Assembly: GCA_029204225.1 (NCBI GenBank)
Contig: CM055102.1
Span: 14,451,285-14,515,284 of the forward strand
DNA length: 64,000 nucleotides
Direction: 5' to 3'
Origin: Diphasiastrum complanatum
Lineage: Eukaryota; Streptophyta; Lycopodiopsida; Lycopodiales; Lycopodiaceae
A model generated the notes under the pieces. The model had not been told where the DNA came from, ran no database searches, and saw nothing but the letters and a program-made list of their open reading frames with translations. Both the position numbers and the translations under genes were made by a program. Shown one piece after another: positions 44,966 through 56,354 of this stretch; the stretch's first letter is position 1; the number at the start of each line of letters is the position of its first letter.

Positions 44966-46180
44966 AAGACTGCAACGAATCAGAAGCTGACTCAAAGTCA
45001 AGAACAATCATCAAATCCACAGTCGAAGAAGAAGATGTTTTGTAGGGATTGCAAGCGCAATAACCATGAGATCAAGGATTGCCGAATTCTCCAAGCAAAG
45101 AATGCAGCCAAGCAACATGATAAACAAGCAAACATAGTCTCTTCATCTCCCCAGGTCGAAGTGGATGAAGGCGCATTTATGGTCAAAGATCAAAACACAT
45201 TTTTGGATGATTCATGATTTCTGGATTTTGGAGCTACTTAACATATGACCAATCAACGTGAGATCTTCAACTCCTACACGCCTTACAACACGAAGAAATT
45301 TGTTCATCTTGGTGACAATAGTACTCTGTCCTAAACTCTCTACAAATCTATTATCAATAAGTAGAATTACAGACTTAGGTCATAAGGTAGAATTCGAATC
45401 TGATCAATGCAAAATTATTGATAGGAGTAATAAGATCCTTGCACTCGGCAAGAGGCAGAGTTACTTATATAGATTGGCACACTGTTATTTAGAGTCTAGT
45501 CAAGCCTTGAAAATCTCTGTTCTAGTCAATAAACCATTATTATGGCATCGTCGCTTAGGACACGTGAATCATGCATCTATTTTGAACATGTCCAAAAAAT
45601 CCATGGGTCTTGATCTCGACTATCCTTCTGGTAAGGTCGATCTCCTTGTCTGTCATACTTGCATTTTTGGAAAGCATGCTAGGATTCCTTTTAGATCAAA
45701 CCATATGCATGCGGCAAAAGGTCTGCTAGATGTTGTTCACACAGATATATGTGGACCTATGCAAACTCCTTCATTATTAGATGCAAAGTATTTCACTACC
45801 TTTATTGACAAGTTTTCCTTAAGAACAACTGTTTCATTAAACAGAAATTAGAGAACTTTTATCAAATTCATACAATTCAAAGAGCATGCTGAGAATCAAA
45901 CTGGTAAACGAATCAAAGCACTGAGGTCAGATAATGGGGGAGAATACATCTCCAACGAATTCAAGGAGTACTGCCTCAACAATGGCATTGAGCAACAATA
46001 TATTGCTTGCTATTCACCTCAGTCAAATGGTCTTGCTGAGAGAAAGAACAGAACCTTAGTTGAATCGGCAAAGTGCATGTTATCACATGCGACACTTCCG
46101 AAGTCTTTCTAGGCTGAAGCTATTTCAAAAACGAGTGCGCATAAGCAATTCTCTCTTCTGAAACTCTACAACATGAAGCA
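44966..46180 (+). pseudogene. Copia gag end, protease and integrase (family 3)
   Basis: A third copia family. Zinc knuckle at 45035-45085 (CRDCKRNNHEIKDC). Protease near 45215-45320 with DFGAT replacing DSGAT, then a stop, and KFVHLGDNSTL. Pre-integrase LLWHRRLGHVNHASI and CHTCIFGKHARIPF (45535-45690). Integrase core 45715-46110: VVHTDICGPMQTPS (first Asp), ALRSDNGGEY (second Asp) and NGLAERKNRTLVES (Glu). All three catalytic acids are visible, though stops at 45849 and 46111 split the frame. Sequence is lost after about 46180, before RT. Confidence 0.8.
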
Positions 46181-46199
46181 TCCCTATAATGCACCCAGA

Positions 46200-47080
46200 T
46201 ATCCCATCCATCTTCAATAGATCCATCAAATGATACAACTTCATGTTTAAAACCCTTGATACTAGATCAGGCCTATCTGCTGCTATTTGCTAGTGTTTCA
46301 ATTCTCTCCTTACCTCCAGCCAATATGGATTTGCGGTCATCATGATAAACAAATTAGGAGAAGCTAACTCTCTAACAACAACAATACAACATGTCATTAA
46401 GAACAACTTGAACAAGTTCTATCTCCTTAATGCTTTTATCAATACATGCTAGCTCATCATTGAATGCTTTACCCCTTAAAATGAAAGCATGAGCACTTTC
46501 ATCCATACTAGAAAAGATTTGTCTTCTTAGAGTTAAAACTCTAGATGGCTATAAGTACCATGTCAGATGTGAAGAAGGAGAACTTAGGTGGTCGTGGAGA
46601 TATAGAGATAGGCGAGTTTGTAGGGATGGTATACAAGCTGGTAGCATAATCATTCTAAATACGAAGGTTCTTCAAGAGAGGTGGTGGAGAACGAGGAATG
46701 AACTCACACCAAAAGTGAAGATGTATGCAACCATGTTCTGCGTTCCGCAGTACGTTAAGCTTACCTCTCTGTCGAGAACCTTGCCCCTGGACTTAGATTC
46801 ATAAAGCTTCTTTAATGAATCCCAAGCCTACTTTGATGTTGTGCACTTATCAGCTTCCTTGAGAAGTTCATTAGTCACATTCATCTTGATGATGTGTAGA
46901 GCTTTTTTAGCTCTCTTGTCATACCTTAATTGATCTTGAGGTTCCAAAGGGCTCTCCTCCACACCTGCAACAATTTCCATCAACATGAAGCTACTTGTGG
47001 TTGCCATGTTGCAATGATTTGATCTTCTTTGAACCTGTTCCAATGCACTTAGCACTCTCTTGAAAATCAACAAATGAAAC
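46200..47080 (-). pseudogene. Copia gag fragment with internal insertion
   Basis: Minus strand: SSFMLMEIVAGVEESPLEPQ, LRYDKRAKKALHIIKMNVTN and ELLKEADKCTTSKXAWDSLKKLYESK near 46800. After an about 240-bp unrelated stretch (46555-46795) gag resumes with 'SRVLTLRRQIFSSMDESAHA' and FNDELACIDKSIK. Stops are frequent. It resembles the gag at 36793-37360. Confidence 0.65.
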
Positions 47081-47269
47081 TCAAGAATAAATCAGAAAGA
47101 TTTGGAAACACTCTAGCCTCTCCTTTTCTCTCTTCTAGCAAATCCTAGTACCTAGAATCTTGATTTCTTGATCACAATAGATCTAAACACAATATGATGA
47201 ACTTTTGTCAACACCTAAGATTGAAAAACACTAACAGCACACAAGCTATTAAAGGTTAAGGCACTGTAA

Positions 47270-48430
47270 GATTATGCTTTGCAAACGATCAATCTAAGCT
47301 ACTCTTTAAAGTCCTGTATGTACCTAAGTTATCTACAAATCTGCTCTCTGTAAGTAGAATCACAAATCTAGGACACAGAGTAGAATTCAAATGTGATCAC
47401 TGTAAAGTAGTTGATAGGACAGACAAGATCCTAGCACTCGGAAAGAGGCATGGATACTTGTATAAATTAAGTCATAGTTTTTTCGCTTCAGGCTCTCAGT
47501 ACTTCAATTCATTCAAATAAAGGTTTACTTTGTCATTATAGGCTTGGTCATTTAAATTATGCTGATATACAACGAATGTCTAGATAATCTATTGTTCTTG
47601 ATCTCGACTATCCTCGCGAAAAAGTCGAGCTACCTGTCTGTTAAGACTGTCTAGTTGGTAAACAAACTAGGAAGCCATTTCAGTCAAGCCATCAGCATTT
47701 GCTAGAGGATTGTTTGCTGTTGTACATTCAGATATTTGTGGCCCAATGAAAAATCCTTCACTGAAGGATGCCAAGTATTTTATAACCTTTATTGATGAAT
47801 TCTCCAGAAAAACTATGGTGTACTTCATAAAGAAGAAATCAGAGACATTTAACTACTTCAGAATCTTCAAGGAGCATGCAGAAAAGGAGACTAGAAGGAT
47901 GATCAAGGCCCTAAGGTCAGATAATGGTGGAGAATATATCTCTGTCGAGTTCAAGGAGTACTGCCAAAGCCAAGGCATTGAGTAGCAATTCATCACTCCT
48001 TATAGTCCTCAGTCTAATGGCTTAGCTGAGAGGAAGAATCGAACTTTGGTCGAATCTGCTAAGTGTATGCTAGCACGTGCATCGTTGCCCAAGAGGTTCT
48101 GGGCTGAAGCTGTCTCCACTCACCAAGCCTTCATCATGTTTCCTTGTCATTACCAAACCATTTGTCCAATCTATTTCTACCACAAATGTGTGGATGAGTC
48201 CATTCCCTTGAAGAGTGATAACCAAGATTTGTGCTACCTATCAGGAAAGAGCCTCGACAAGACTAGAACTTCAACTGAGAAAAGAATTGTGGAAATGCCC
48301 AGAAGCAATATGGAGGATACAGACCTCCCAGAAGTTAGATTCTGTCCAGAAACTATAAGTGAAATCATCCATGGTAGATGCAATGAAAGAAATAAGACAA
48401 AGACACGAGAGAAGCACTCAGGCATGTAGA
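47270..48430 (+). pseudogene. Copia integrase fragment (family 3)
   Basis: Plus strand: NLLSVSRITNLGHRVEFKCD and LALGKRHGYLYKLSHS, then a frameshifted pre-integrase. Next is a well-kept core: VVHSDICGPMKNPS, YFITFIDEFSRKTMVYFI, IKALRSDNGGEYISVEF, a TAG after GIE (47983), and NGLAERKNRTLVESAKCMLA. The catalytic D, D and E are all present. After about 48160 the usual C-terminal domain is replaced by a shortened linker (ESIPLKSDN...). Close to the 44966-46180 copy but clearly a separate insertion. Confidence 0.8.
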
Positions 48431-48922
48431 GTTGTCAAGCAGTTGGGAGCTCTCCAATTTTGAAGATGTCAACTATTTGCGGCAATAAGACATTCTGGTT
48501 AAATTGCGGAAAGCAGTTTTTTGACAAAGACTGGCAACAATAAGCACTTGATTTTATGCAAGCGAAAAAGTCCAGCAACTTGAAAATCAAAAGATCCTAT
48601 CAAATTTATGGTTTCGCAAAAAATGCAAAATATTGAATCAAGCAAATTTACATGAAAAAAGCTAGAATCTTGATATATCATCTATTAGAATGTATCATTA
48701 TCTACCATGAGCAATTTTTGTCTCCATAATCCAATGAGTGGTTTTAAAAATTGTCCATCTACAAGTTATTTGACCTAAAATGACTTTTAGATCCCAACGA
48801 TCCAATCTCTATTGTTGAAAATGCTTGATTTGAGTCAACAACATCTCCAAATCCTCATAGAATTTATGGCGCCCTCAAATCCACTTTTAGATTTGTTAAT
48901 ACCACCAACTTTGGCCTGCAAC
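48431..48922. other. Spacer, probably element leader sequence
   Basis: No coding signal. It lies between the plus-strand integrase fragment and a minus-strand primer-binding site, so part may be the untranslated leader of the minus-strand element. Confidence 0.4.
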
Positions 48923-48936
48923 CTGTTCTGATACCA
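48923..48936 (-). promoter_or_regulatory. Primer-binding site, minus-strand copia element
   Basis: On the minus strand TGGTATCAGAACAGG follows LTR end ...CACA at once. Confidence 0.75.
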
Positions 48937-49556
48937 TGTGAATAATCAGAGATCAAAACACATTTGATCCATTAATGATCTTTAGCCAATTTGGATTACA
49001 CATCTAGATTCATCAACAACATAGAAATCACTACTTTATGCATGCTAGAATTTAGAAATGCATCAAGATCTGATCATAGCCACTTAGATCTGACTTAGTA
49101 CTATCCATGTCCGGGAGCAGTAGTACAATACAGTATAGTACAACATTCTACACTTAGAAACTCAAGATATCATGAGAAAACCATAAGAGATGGACATAGA
49201 ATCAACAAAGATGAATTCTCCACATCAAAAGAGAAACAACGATATGTTTTCCATGCAGGTACAACTATTTATAACAACCAATATGTCATTTAGCCACTTT
49301 CCCTAAGTATGCCCTAAAATGGCACTTCTAGGTACTTAACCAAAAACCTAGAAATACTAGTCCAAATGCAATGTACCAATATTGACCAATTAGAATAGGT
49401 CCAAAATCAACCTCATCCACTTATCTACTTGCCAAAAATAGTAATACCACTATTTAGGCCTTTATTGACAAATATGAAACTATCTCTAAGTTGAGAGTTC
49501 ATTTTGGCCTCCAAACATGCCAAATAAAATGTCGAGACTAGTTGACAATTTTCACA
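48937..49556 (-). repeat. 5' LTR of a minus-strand copia element
   Basis: Minus-strand LTR starting TGTGAAAATTGTC at 49556 and ending CACA at 48937 (620 bp). The end is fixed by the adjoining primer-binding site and the start by similarity to other TGTKARAATT starts in the window. Its gag may be the minus-strand fragment at 46200-47080, now separated by the integrase fragment. Confidence 0.65.
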
Positions 49557-49775
49557 GGCTACATACATGATGGTAGAGAGAGCAAGGATTGCACCTCATC
49601 ATGTTATTTTGCCATGTGGACCAATACGAGCAAGAGGTGTATCAAAATGGTCCAATTAAAGTGAGAGGTGATTAGAGAGTGGTCCAATCATTGTAAGAGG
49701 TGATTTGAGAGTGGTCCAATCATTGAGCTTTGTTTCCACCTCACTCTATGAGAGTGAGAGAGCTTGTATTGACAC

Positions 49776-50083
49776 TTCTCAAAATCTCAGAATCTCAGAA
49801 TCTCAATTTCTCAGTTTCTCAGAATCTAAATTTCTCATTTTCTTAGTTTCTCAGAATCTTAGTTTCGCAGTTTCTCAGTTTCTCAAAATCTCACTTTCTC
49901 AATTTCTCAATATTCGCAATTTCAACGATAAAAAACCATCAAAAAAGTAATCTTCAGGATTCATCTTTGAAAATTTGATCATTTTTTCATCCAATATGGA
50001 AGACATTGTCTATATGTCCGACAAAACAAACACAATTGCAGAATTATAATTTGATAAGATCAGTTCTTATTGGGAAAAACTTA
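49776..50083. repeat. Octamer tandem array with conserved 3' flank, copy 2
   Basis: About 17 octamers (NNTCTCAR, 49776-49912) followed by the same flank of about 175 bp as at 22216-22392, same orientation. The sequence before the array (49600-49740: repeated GTGGTCCAATCATTG, AAGAGGTGATT) differs from copy 1 and resembles a family-2 LTR piece. Confidence 0.75.
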
Positions 50084-50089
50084 CTGAAT

Positions 50090-50810
50090 TGGAAATATTA
50101 AAATCTGCAACACAGTTGTATTCGACAAGGTCAACTAAAGCAACAAAAGGTGTAACTGTAGCTTGTGTATGATCTTCAATTTTTTTTTAAATTATGTACA
50201 TGTGTTTTATTGGGTTCCCTCACTTGGGCCCACATTTTGTAATAGAGTCTATGTAAAACCTATCACATTGGTCAATGTCCAAAATTAATGTAGTTTCTCT
50301 AATTTTTTCTTTTTACGTATTTGGTCTCTTATTCTAGATATTTAAGAAGTATTTTGAAGGGGATGAATGGAGGCTCAGACAATATCAAGGTAGGTTCATA
50401 AAAAAAAAAAATTTACTCTCATGTAAGACAATGGTTTTGGGATGTTTTGCCATCAGCTTGGGCCGAGCTCTAGGCCTTTTAGGGCTGGTCTCAACAGGGT
50501 TAGCAGTTATCTATTTTTTTTTTCGAATGGGAACTGATTCAGTAAGAGTAGCTTCTTCAATGACGGGCTTGCTAAAAGGGACAATGGAGGAAGCTATCTT
50601 GCCATGTCCCAATATTATTGACTTCGAACTACAAGAAGAATAGACTAGGCCTTTTCCCTCTACAAGCGCATGGCAACACTTTTTTCAAACATTGTTTTAA
50701 GCTCTACAAGAGAGAAAAAAATCATTGAAATATTGTTAGAGTAAGAATAATTATATTATCTATGCTCAACATAGCAACATAATGTCTAAAATGAATATGA
50801 GTCTTAAATA
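50090..50810. other. Spacer
   Basis: No gene recognised. A 70-codon frame at 50431-50643 has a hydrophobic stretch but no family match. Confidence 0.4.
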
Positions 50811-50815
50811 CTGTC

Positions 50816-51130
50816 AACATTTTCACATGTGTGGAGACTTCCAAAATAATGTGATTGATCTTCTAAGGTGTGTGTGATTGCACATGAATCTATCTCTTGA
50901 TTGATGCAAACAATCTAGCTTGAAAATATCAAGACAAGAGCACACAAGCATGCAATATGCCATCCAAAAACTATCATTCACATAGAGATAACACTTGATG
51001 AAAAAAAGTATGAAATTTGTTGCTCTCGGGTAGAGAGAGAAAATACAAGGCTTTACTCTTGGGTAGAGAGAGAGAACATAAATTTTTTTCTAAGTATTGG
51101 AGCTCAACTCTCATCAATTCTGAGATTTAT
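50816..51130 (-). repeat. Family-2 LTR remnant, minus orientation
   Basis: Shares with the nested LTR the end TGTCAACATTTTCACATGTG, GATCTTCTAAGGTGTGTG, and two CTC(T/G)GGGTAGAGAGAGA motifs (51028-51075). Only about 310 bp remain. Confidence 0.55.
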
Positions 51131-51165
51131 GGAGTTTGGAGGTGATGTCCCTAATATCAGTCCCA

Positions 51166-51425
51166 TGTATCCTTAGCAGTCTGAACAACACATATGTAAT
51201 TGATTTGGTTATCTCTGATGTTGAGAGTGATCATGGCAAAAGCCTTGCCATTTTTCAATCTCCATTTGGTGATAGTGGCTGCATCACCTTCAAGTTTAAC
51301 TTTTGTGCCATCAACGATGTCTCACAGTTCCTTGGCTAGTAGTATGACCTTCATTTTGAACTTCCAGATATGGTAGTTACTCCCATCGAGTCTGTCAATT
51401 AGAGAAGAACTAGTAGATGGATCCA
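51166..51425 (-). pseudogene. Copia gag N-terminus fragment
   Basis: On the minus strand from an ATG at 51425: MDPSTSSSLIDRLDGSNYHI, WKFKMKVILLAKEL then a TGA, DIVDGTKVKLEGDAATITKW and KNGKAFAMITLNIRDNQINY. This is a classic UBN2/Retrotran_gag copia gag start. It is cut at about 51166 next to the LTR remnant. Probably a different family from the other gags in the window. Confidence 0.75.
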
Positions 51426-51559
51426 TTCTGGTTGAGCGAGATCGTTGGTAGAAACAACAATTTAGATGATATTGTTGGCTGCACGCTTGCTAGAACAACG
51501 TCTTGATAGAAACAAGACTTGACAATTTGCAGACAATGTGCAGATTACTGAACAGCCCA

Positions 51560-52448
51560 CTCTGATACTGAAGAAACAAAATGTTTCTGTTACCAAAGCT
51601 CTGCTAGCTCTCGACTCCCAACCTTGAAAAATGAAGATCTCGAAAACCTCAAAAACGAAGACCTCGAAGACGAAATGTTCGCGAACAACTAGAAAAGGTC
51701 AAATGATGCGAAACAAAAATGTTTGAGACACCTGAAGGTCAAATACTTTTGACACCTCACACTCGAAAGGACCGAGAAAATCAAAGAAGTACCATAAACT
51801 ACAAATCCCTAATATGATATGATGACATCAACAGAAGAGCGTAAGGACATGTCTAATCTGCTGCTCTTGTAATCTATGAATAGTCTTAGATTGTTTAATC
51901 TATCTAATCAAGATATTACTCTGAATGTATGCAATTGCTAGATGCACCAAAATACATATACAGATACAGATAGACAAAATACAAAATTCAAAAGTCCGCT
52001 AGAGACAATTTTGTAAGCAGGATCCACAGAGATCCAAGTAGTCCGCCTGTAAGTGAGACACTGTTCATGAGAGAACACCACTTATCTCACGCCAATGCGC
52101 TGTGTGGATCTGTCACACAATGCTTTAAATCAAGAGGATCAATAGATGATGTTGTAGCTGTTATGCACATATCATTCTGAATTGTCAGATCTGGATTGAA
52201 TTATTGTCTGCTTATTGTTCGTGTATCTCATTCGTCTGTTTTATCTATTCCGCACATAGGTTCAATCTTGTTGAATGCTGAATTAACTAAAACATAGGTC
52301 AGTAGTGTCTATCTACATTCTGGAGCATTGTAGGAATGATATAGCAGGCAGTGACCATCAATCATATCCGAATTCCATCCGAACTCATTCGCGTTTGTTT
52401 CGCTTCTCATTCTCAATTAATGTTTTCGAAACAATTCGATTTGCATCA
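51560..52448 (+). repeat. Copia family-1 pol tail and LTR, copy 2
   Basis: 51560-51790 matches the pol tail and downstream region at 7385-7620. About 51800-52448 matches the LTR at 7628-8258 at high identity. The LTR's right end (CATCA, 52448) is fixed by the primer-binding site one base later. Pol tail, LTR and a gag start in this order suggest a tandem pair of elements sharing one LTR, formed by recombination. Confidence 0.75.
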
Positions 52449-52449
52449 G

Positions 52450-52461
52450 TGGTATCGGAGC
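52450..52461 (+). promoter_or_regulatory. Primer-binding site, family-1 element
   Basis: TGGTATCGGAGC differs by one base from the plant copia consensus TGGTATCAGAGC. Confidence 0.8.
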
Positions 52462-52595
52462 TTCTTATAGTCTATTAGAGCCACCACGACATACTCATAT
52501 CTGAGACCTGATATAGCTAGAGAGCTATCAGATCCAGAAGACAAGCATTCAAAATAAGAAACCAGAAAGAACAACTGAAGAACACAATCTACTAC

Positions 52596-52855
52596 AATGG
52601 CATCAATCAGCAGTATACAGTCAAAGATCTGCACATCCTCAACTCAGAAGGGTCAAACTTCCTAGCATGGAAGATAAAGACCTCTCTCATATTGAAGGGA
52701 GAAGGGCTATGGCCCTGGGTAGACGGCACCGAAGAAATGCCTACAACTACAGGCAAAGAGCTACGTGAATGGAGAGAGAAAAACAACAAGGCAATAGTTG
52801 TGTTGTCATCATCCATTGAGGATAGCCTGACGCTTGATCTCATGACACTCTCTAA
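52596..52855 (+). pseudogene. Copia family-1 gag, 5' part, split by nested insertion
   Basis: Frame with TVKDLHILNSEGSNFLAWKI, LKGEGLWPWVDGTEEMPTTT, REWREKNNKAIVVLSSSIED and SLTLDLMTLSN, i.e. a copia gag N-terminal domain. The gag start codon may be the ATG at 52597, which lies one frame off. The gag stops at 52855, where the nested element begins, and resumes in the same frame at 57934 (AREMWDTLFTRFQTK). The five bases TCTAA occur on both sides. Confidence 0.85.
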
Positions 52856-53650
52856 TGTTGAATTTCACACGTGTGGACTGTCCATTACATGTACTTGTGA
52901 TCTCCTAAGGTGTGTAGATGCACCAAGATTAAGACTAGATTGAGATTCAAGATCAATCTTAGATCCTATGGCAAAAACACACTACTACATGCATTCAATC
53001 ACTTCCAAATCTCACTCACACGTGTGGGAAGTGTTCCAAAGGTATTCTAAGTAAAAACAAGCTGCTCTCCTCGGGTAGAGAGAGAAAGCTAGAAATTCAA
53101 TGACACTCAAAATCCACTCAATCTCAAAATCAATTAGATCCAAAATGAGGAGTACAATGATACTAGTAGATTCATAAGCTACCACTATGCTTAACTATGA
53201 TTGGATCACACTTTGCCACCTCTTAATCCTATTGGACCATTGATCCATGCACCTCTAAATTCTATTGGACTATATTCAAGCACACCTCAAATTCCTATTG
53301 GACCACACATGGTTCCACCTCTAAAACCTATTGGACCTCTTAAACTTCATCAAACAAAAGCATTACACTTGTCTACACTCTAATTGGAACAATTTTGGCC
53401 TCCTACTCTATTTTGGCTCAATAGTGGCATTACAAGTGGAAATGGATAATTTGCCATCTATGCCAAATTTGACCCTATCAACATCCTACACCTAAATGCT
53501 TGACTATGAAATTCCATGAGACCCCTGTATCAAGCATTTTGATTTACTTTACAATTCTCCACACGTGGGAACATCCTCCACACATGTGAGATTCACTTAC
53601 AAACTTCTATCATAAAAAATACCAAGCTAGATTTTTGCCAATTTCTCACA
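52856..53650 (-). repeat. 3' LTR of the nested element
   Basis: 795 bp. Read on the minus strand it begins TGTGAGAAATTGGC and ends GTGAAATTCAACA. It has one copy of the CTCTCTCTACCCGAG motif, where the partner LTR has two, owing to a 32-bp indel. Confidence 0.95.
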
Positions 53651-53665
53651 CTCTTCCTCAAAAAA
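53651..53665 (-). promoter_or_regulatory. Polypurine tract of the nested element
   Basis: Minus strand ...TTTTTTTGAGGAAGAG ends exactly at the 3' LTR start. The purine part matches GAGGAGGAG at 1843-1851 in the other domain-X element. Confidence 0.75.
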
Positions 53666-53777
53666 ATAGCCTGGAAAGGTACTAGATCACTTGAGAAGTA
53701 TGTAAATCTTTTTCAGTGGATCCTTTGGTATGCATAAGAAGTGAAGATCAACCAAGGGATCCATCATAGCAGCACCC

Positions 53778-56354
53778 TCACCATATCCATGATAAGATCT
53801 CTTTGGTAGAGATCTCTTGCCAATGCCTTTGAAGAGTGCTCCACCAATATGCCACTATGATCATGGGCTTCCTCCATGCTTGATGATGATATTTGATTTG
53901 AAAGTTCCACTTGCATGATGGATGCACCATAAATAGAGAAATTTGAGGCTTCCAAGCCTCATAAGGATCATGGAGATCAAGATCATAAGATGTGAAACAA
54001 TGATGAGTATCAAGATTATGCTTTCTAGCTTGACTAGTCCACATACAATGAACTATATCCATAATGGATCTAATCTTGATATCAAAGACTATCTTGATCT
54101 TTTTTAGGCTAGTTACTCTCTCAAGGATGTAAGTGTCCACTTTGGATGCTTCACTTAATCTCAAGAGGAGTTTACAATTTGCCTCAAAACATGTAAATAC
54201 ATGATTTTCAAAAAAGTGAGTACCAAGCTCAATCTTGTTCTTACTAGAACCAAGAGCATACTTTTGACAATACAATATCTTGTTTTCAAAAAGTATTGGA
54301 AACACATCTAAGTCAATAATGACAAAAAACATGTCCATACCATAAGCATCATACAAAACTAGTATAGCTTTTCTTGAATTTTGAGATCCAAAAAATTCAA
54401 TGAAGCAAGATAGCATTTCAAGCAAAGGAAGAGAAGCATATATGAATGTGTTGTAGTAGATACAACATGAAAGATGCCCCTCTTTGCCATGTAAGGTGAG
54501 CCATAAAGACTCGGCCATGCATCTTGAAGATCTTCTTGAAATCATATGAAGAAGAAACTTCTCCTCACACATTGGCCCCATCATAACTTGAATACCTTCA
54601 AAAAAGATAACTTGTGATGCTTCTTGAGAAGCCTTGATCTCGGCCACTTCCAAGATTGAATCTTCATGCAATGTGACATCTCTATTCACAATCATTTTTG
54701 AAATAGAGAGTGTAAAGACACTAAAGGCCTCCTTGATGGATGAGTATCCAATCATGATCCATGAGCTTGGATCATCCTTCCTTCTTGTTTCCAAGGGAAT
54801 ATGTGCAAAGCAAGCACTACCAAGTTCACTAAGGTGATCAACCTTAGGCTTCATCTTGAATAAAACTTCATATGGTGCTATTCCTTCAAGATCTCCAATA
54901 CTCCTCAAAGCTTTGATCTTCAATGAGAATTTCTTCTCAACATATGCTTTGAATAATAAGGAATAATCATACACCATAATACTTGAAGAGAGAAGATATG
55001 TGCATCTTGTGTGATCATTCTCCTTTGAAATATTGGACATATAAGAAACATCAAGAGAGTTTGCACTCTCACTTAGATCCAATTTGTAGATGCCTTCAAA
55101 TCTTGATCCATATGCAAGGATCTCATCATCCTTCTTGATCACACAATTGTCAATATTGAAATTGACATCAAAGCCACTATCAAGAAGTTGGCCAACACTT
55201 AAGATGTTCTTTGTAAGCTTTGGGACAAAAAGAACATTGTTGAGAAAGAGATCTTTAGAAGATGCAAGCTTCAAGGGAATAATCCCTACTCCTTCAATAT
55301 TGCACTCATGCTTACTTGCAAAGTATATGGTCTTCTTGACTCCATCATAAGGCAAAATAGATGAAAAAAAGTGCTTGGAGCCACACATATGTGAAGATGC
55401 TCCACTATCAATATACCATGAGTCATCCTTGTTGAAGGTGGAAGAGGAGAAGCTTGATGCCATAAGAGAGCCTTCTCCATCACTTGAAATATAGTCTTCT
55501 TTCTCATTGGTGATGTTGGCTTGATTGAGTTGAATCTTCTTCTTGAAGCAATTGGTGGCATAATGGCCTTTCTTGCCACAATAAAAGCACTTGATCTTCT
55601 TCTTCTTGAGATTTGAAGTAGAAGCATGAGAGGTATCCTCCTCCTCCTCTCCATCTTGGTCTTTAGCTTTGTCATTAGATAAGTGATGGTGTTTCTTCTT
55701 ACTCCTCTCTTTGTGCTTGGCAAATAGAACTTTGCCATCATCATGATTGAGTGATAGCTTGTCCATCCTCAAGAGTTTGTACTCTTGTCTTGATTCTTCA
55801 GAAATAAGCACACTTTGAAGGGCCTCAAAACTTGGTAGCTCCTCCTTAATGGCATAGGAGTGGACAAGGTTGTCATATTCATCTCTCAAGCCATTGAGAA
55901 TGACTTGGACTTGCTCACTTTGATTGATTGAGTCACCAATACATGCAAGCTCCCTATGAATATCCTTGACTCTCAAAACATAATTAGATGCACTCTCATC
56001 ACTCTTTTGACTACTTTGGAATATTTGATTTCTAAGAGTGAGGAGCCTAGAGGTGTTCTTAGCCTCATAGATGGACTTGAGACAATCCCAAGCTTCCTTG
56101 GATGTAGAACAATCACCAATCTCCCTCAATATCTCATTAGAGACAATCATCTTAATGTAGTGGAGAGCCATCCTAGCTCTCTTCTTGTATTTTTGTACTT
56201 CTTGAAGGACTTGAGGCTCCTCCTCAATCCCAAGTACAATGTCCATCACATCTTGGAGTATCAAGATGGACTCCATCCTCAACTTCCATATTGAATAATT
56301 GGAAGTAGACAATCTCTCACTTGGTTGCAACAAGTATGAACTCATTGAATTCAT
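53778..56354 (-). CDS. 858-residue copia polyprotein: gag, protease, integrase remnant, domain X
   Basis: One uninterrupted frame from the ATG at 56354. Residues 1-200 are a UBN2-type gag. 250-275 is a zinc knuckle C256-X2-C259-X4-H264-X4-C269. Protease active site DSG is at 316-318 (WYIDSGASSH). 370-440 is the pre-integrase region. At about 480-490 the integrase core is cut: KALRS (where the second Asp block begins) jumps to APYEVLFKMKP and the integrase C-terminus (to about 575). Residues 580-858 are domain X, ending KEILSWIW. There is no reverse transcriptase or RNase H. An open frame of this length in a decayed neighbourhood fits the low LTR divergence. The protein could still form particles and mature them. 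What domain X does is unknown. Confidence 0.9.
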   Translation of the reverse strand: MNSMSSYLLQPSERLSTSNYSIWKLRMESILILQDVMDIVLGIEEEPQVLQEVQKYKKRARMALHYIKMIVSNEILREIGDCSTSKEAWDCLKSIYEAKNTSRLLTLRNQIFQSSQKSDESASNYVLRVKDIHRELACIGDSINQSEQVQVILNGLRDEYDNLVHSYAIKEELPSFEALQSVLISEESRQEYKLLRMDKLSLNHDDGKVLFAKHKERSKKKHHHLSNDKAKDQDGEEEEDTSHASTSNLKKKKIKCFYCGKKGHYATNCFKKKIQLNQANITNEKEDYISSDGEGSLMASSFSSSTFNKDDSWYIDSGASSHMCGSKHFFSSILPYDGVKKTIYFASKHECNIEGVGIIPLKLASSKDLFLNNVLFVPKLTKNILSVGQLLDSGFDVNFNIDNCVIKKDDEILAYGSRFEGIYKLDLSESANSLDVSYMSNISKENDHTRCTYLLSSSIMVYDYSLLFKAYVEKKFSLKIKALRSIGDLEGIAPYEVLFKMKPKVDHLSELGSACFAHIPLETRRKDDPSSWIMIGYSSIKEAFSVFTLSISKMIVNRDVTLHEDSILEVAEIKASQEASQVIFFEGIQVMMGPMCEEKFLLHMISRRSSRCMAESLWLTLHGKEGHLSCCIYYNTFIYASLPLLEMLSCFIEFFGSQNSRKAILVLYDAYGMDMFFVIIDLDVFPILFENKILYCQKYALGSSKNKIELGTHFFENHVFTCFEANCKLLLRLSEASKVDTYILERVTSLKKIKIVFDIKIRSIMDIVHCMWTSQARKHNLDTHHCFTSYDLDLHDPYEAWKPQISLFMVHPSCKWNFQIKYHHQAWRKPMIIVAYWWSTLQRHWQEISTKEILSWIW

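Noticed and set aside
50431-50643. 70-codon frame with hydrophobic segment
   Set aside because: Short, no recognisable family, lies in spacer between LTR remnants.
53201-53383. Pro/Leu-rich repeat-like peptide frame (also 57479-57661)
   Set aside because: Lies wholly inside the nested element's LTRs on the strand opposite to its transcript. The repeated TATTGGACC words are LTR sequence.
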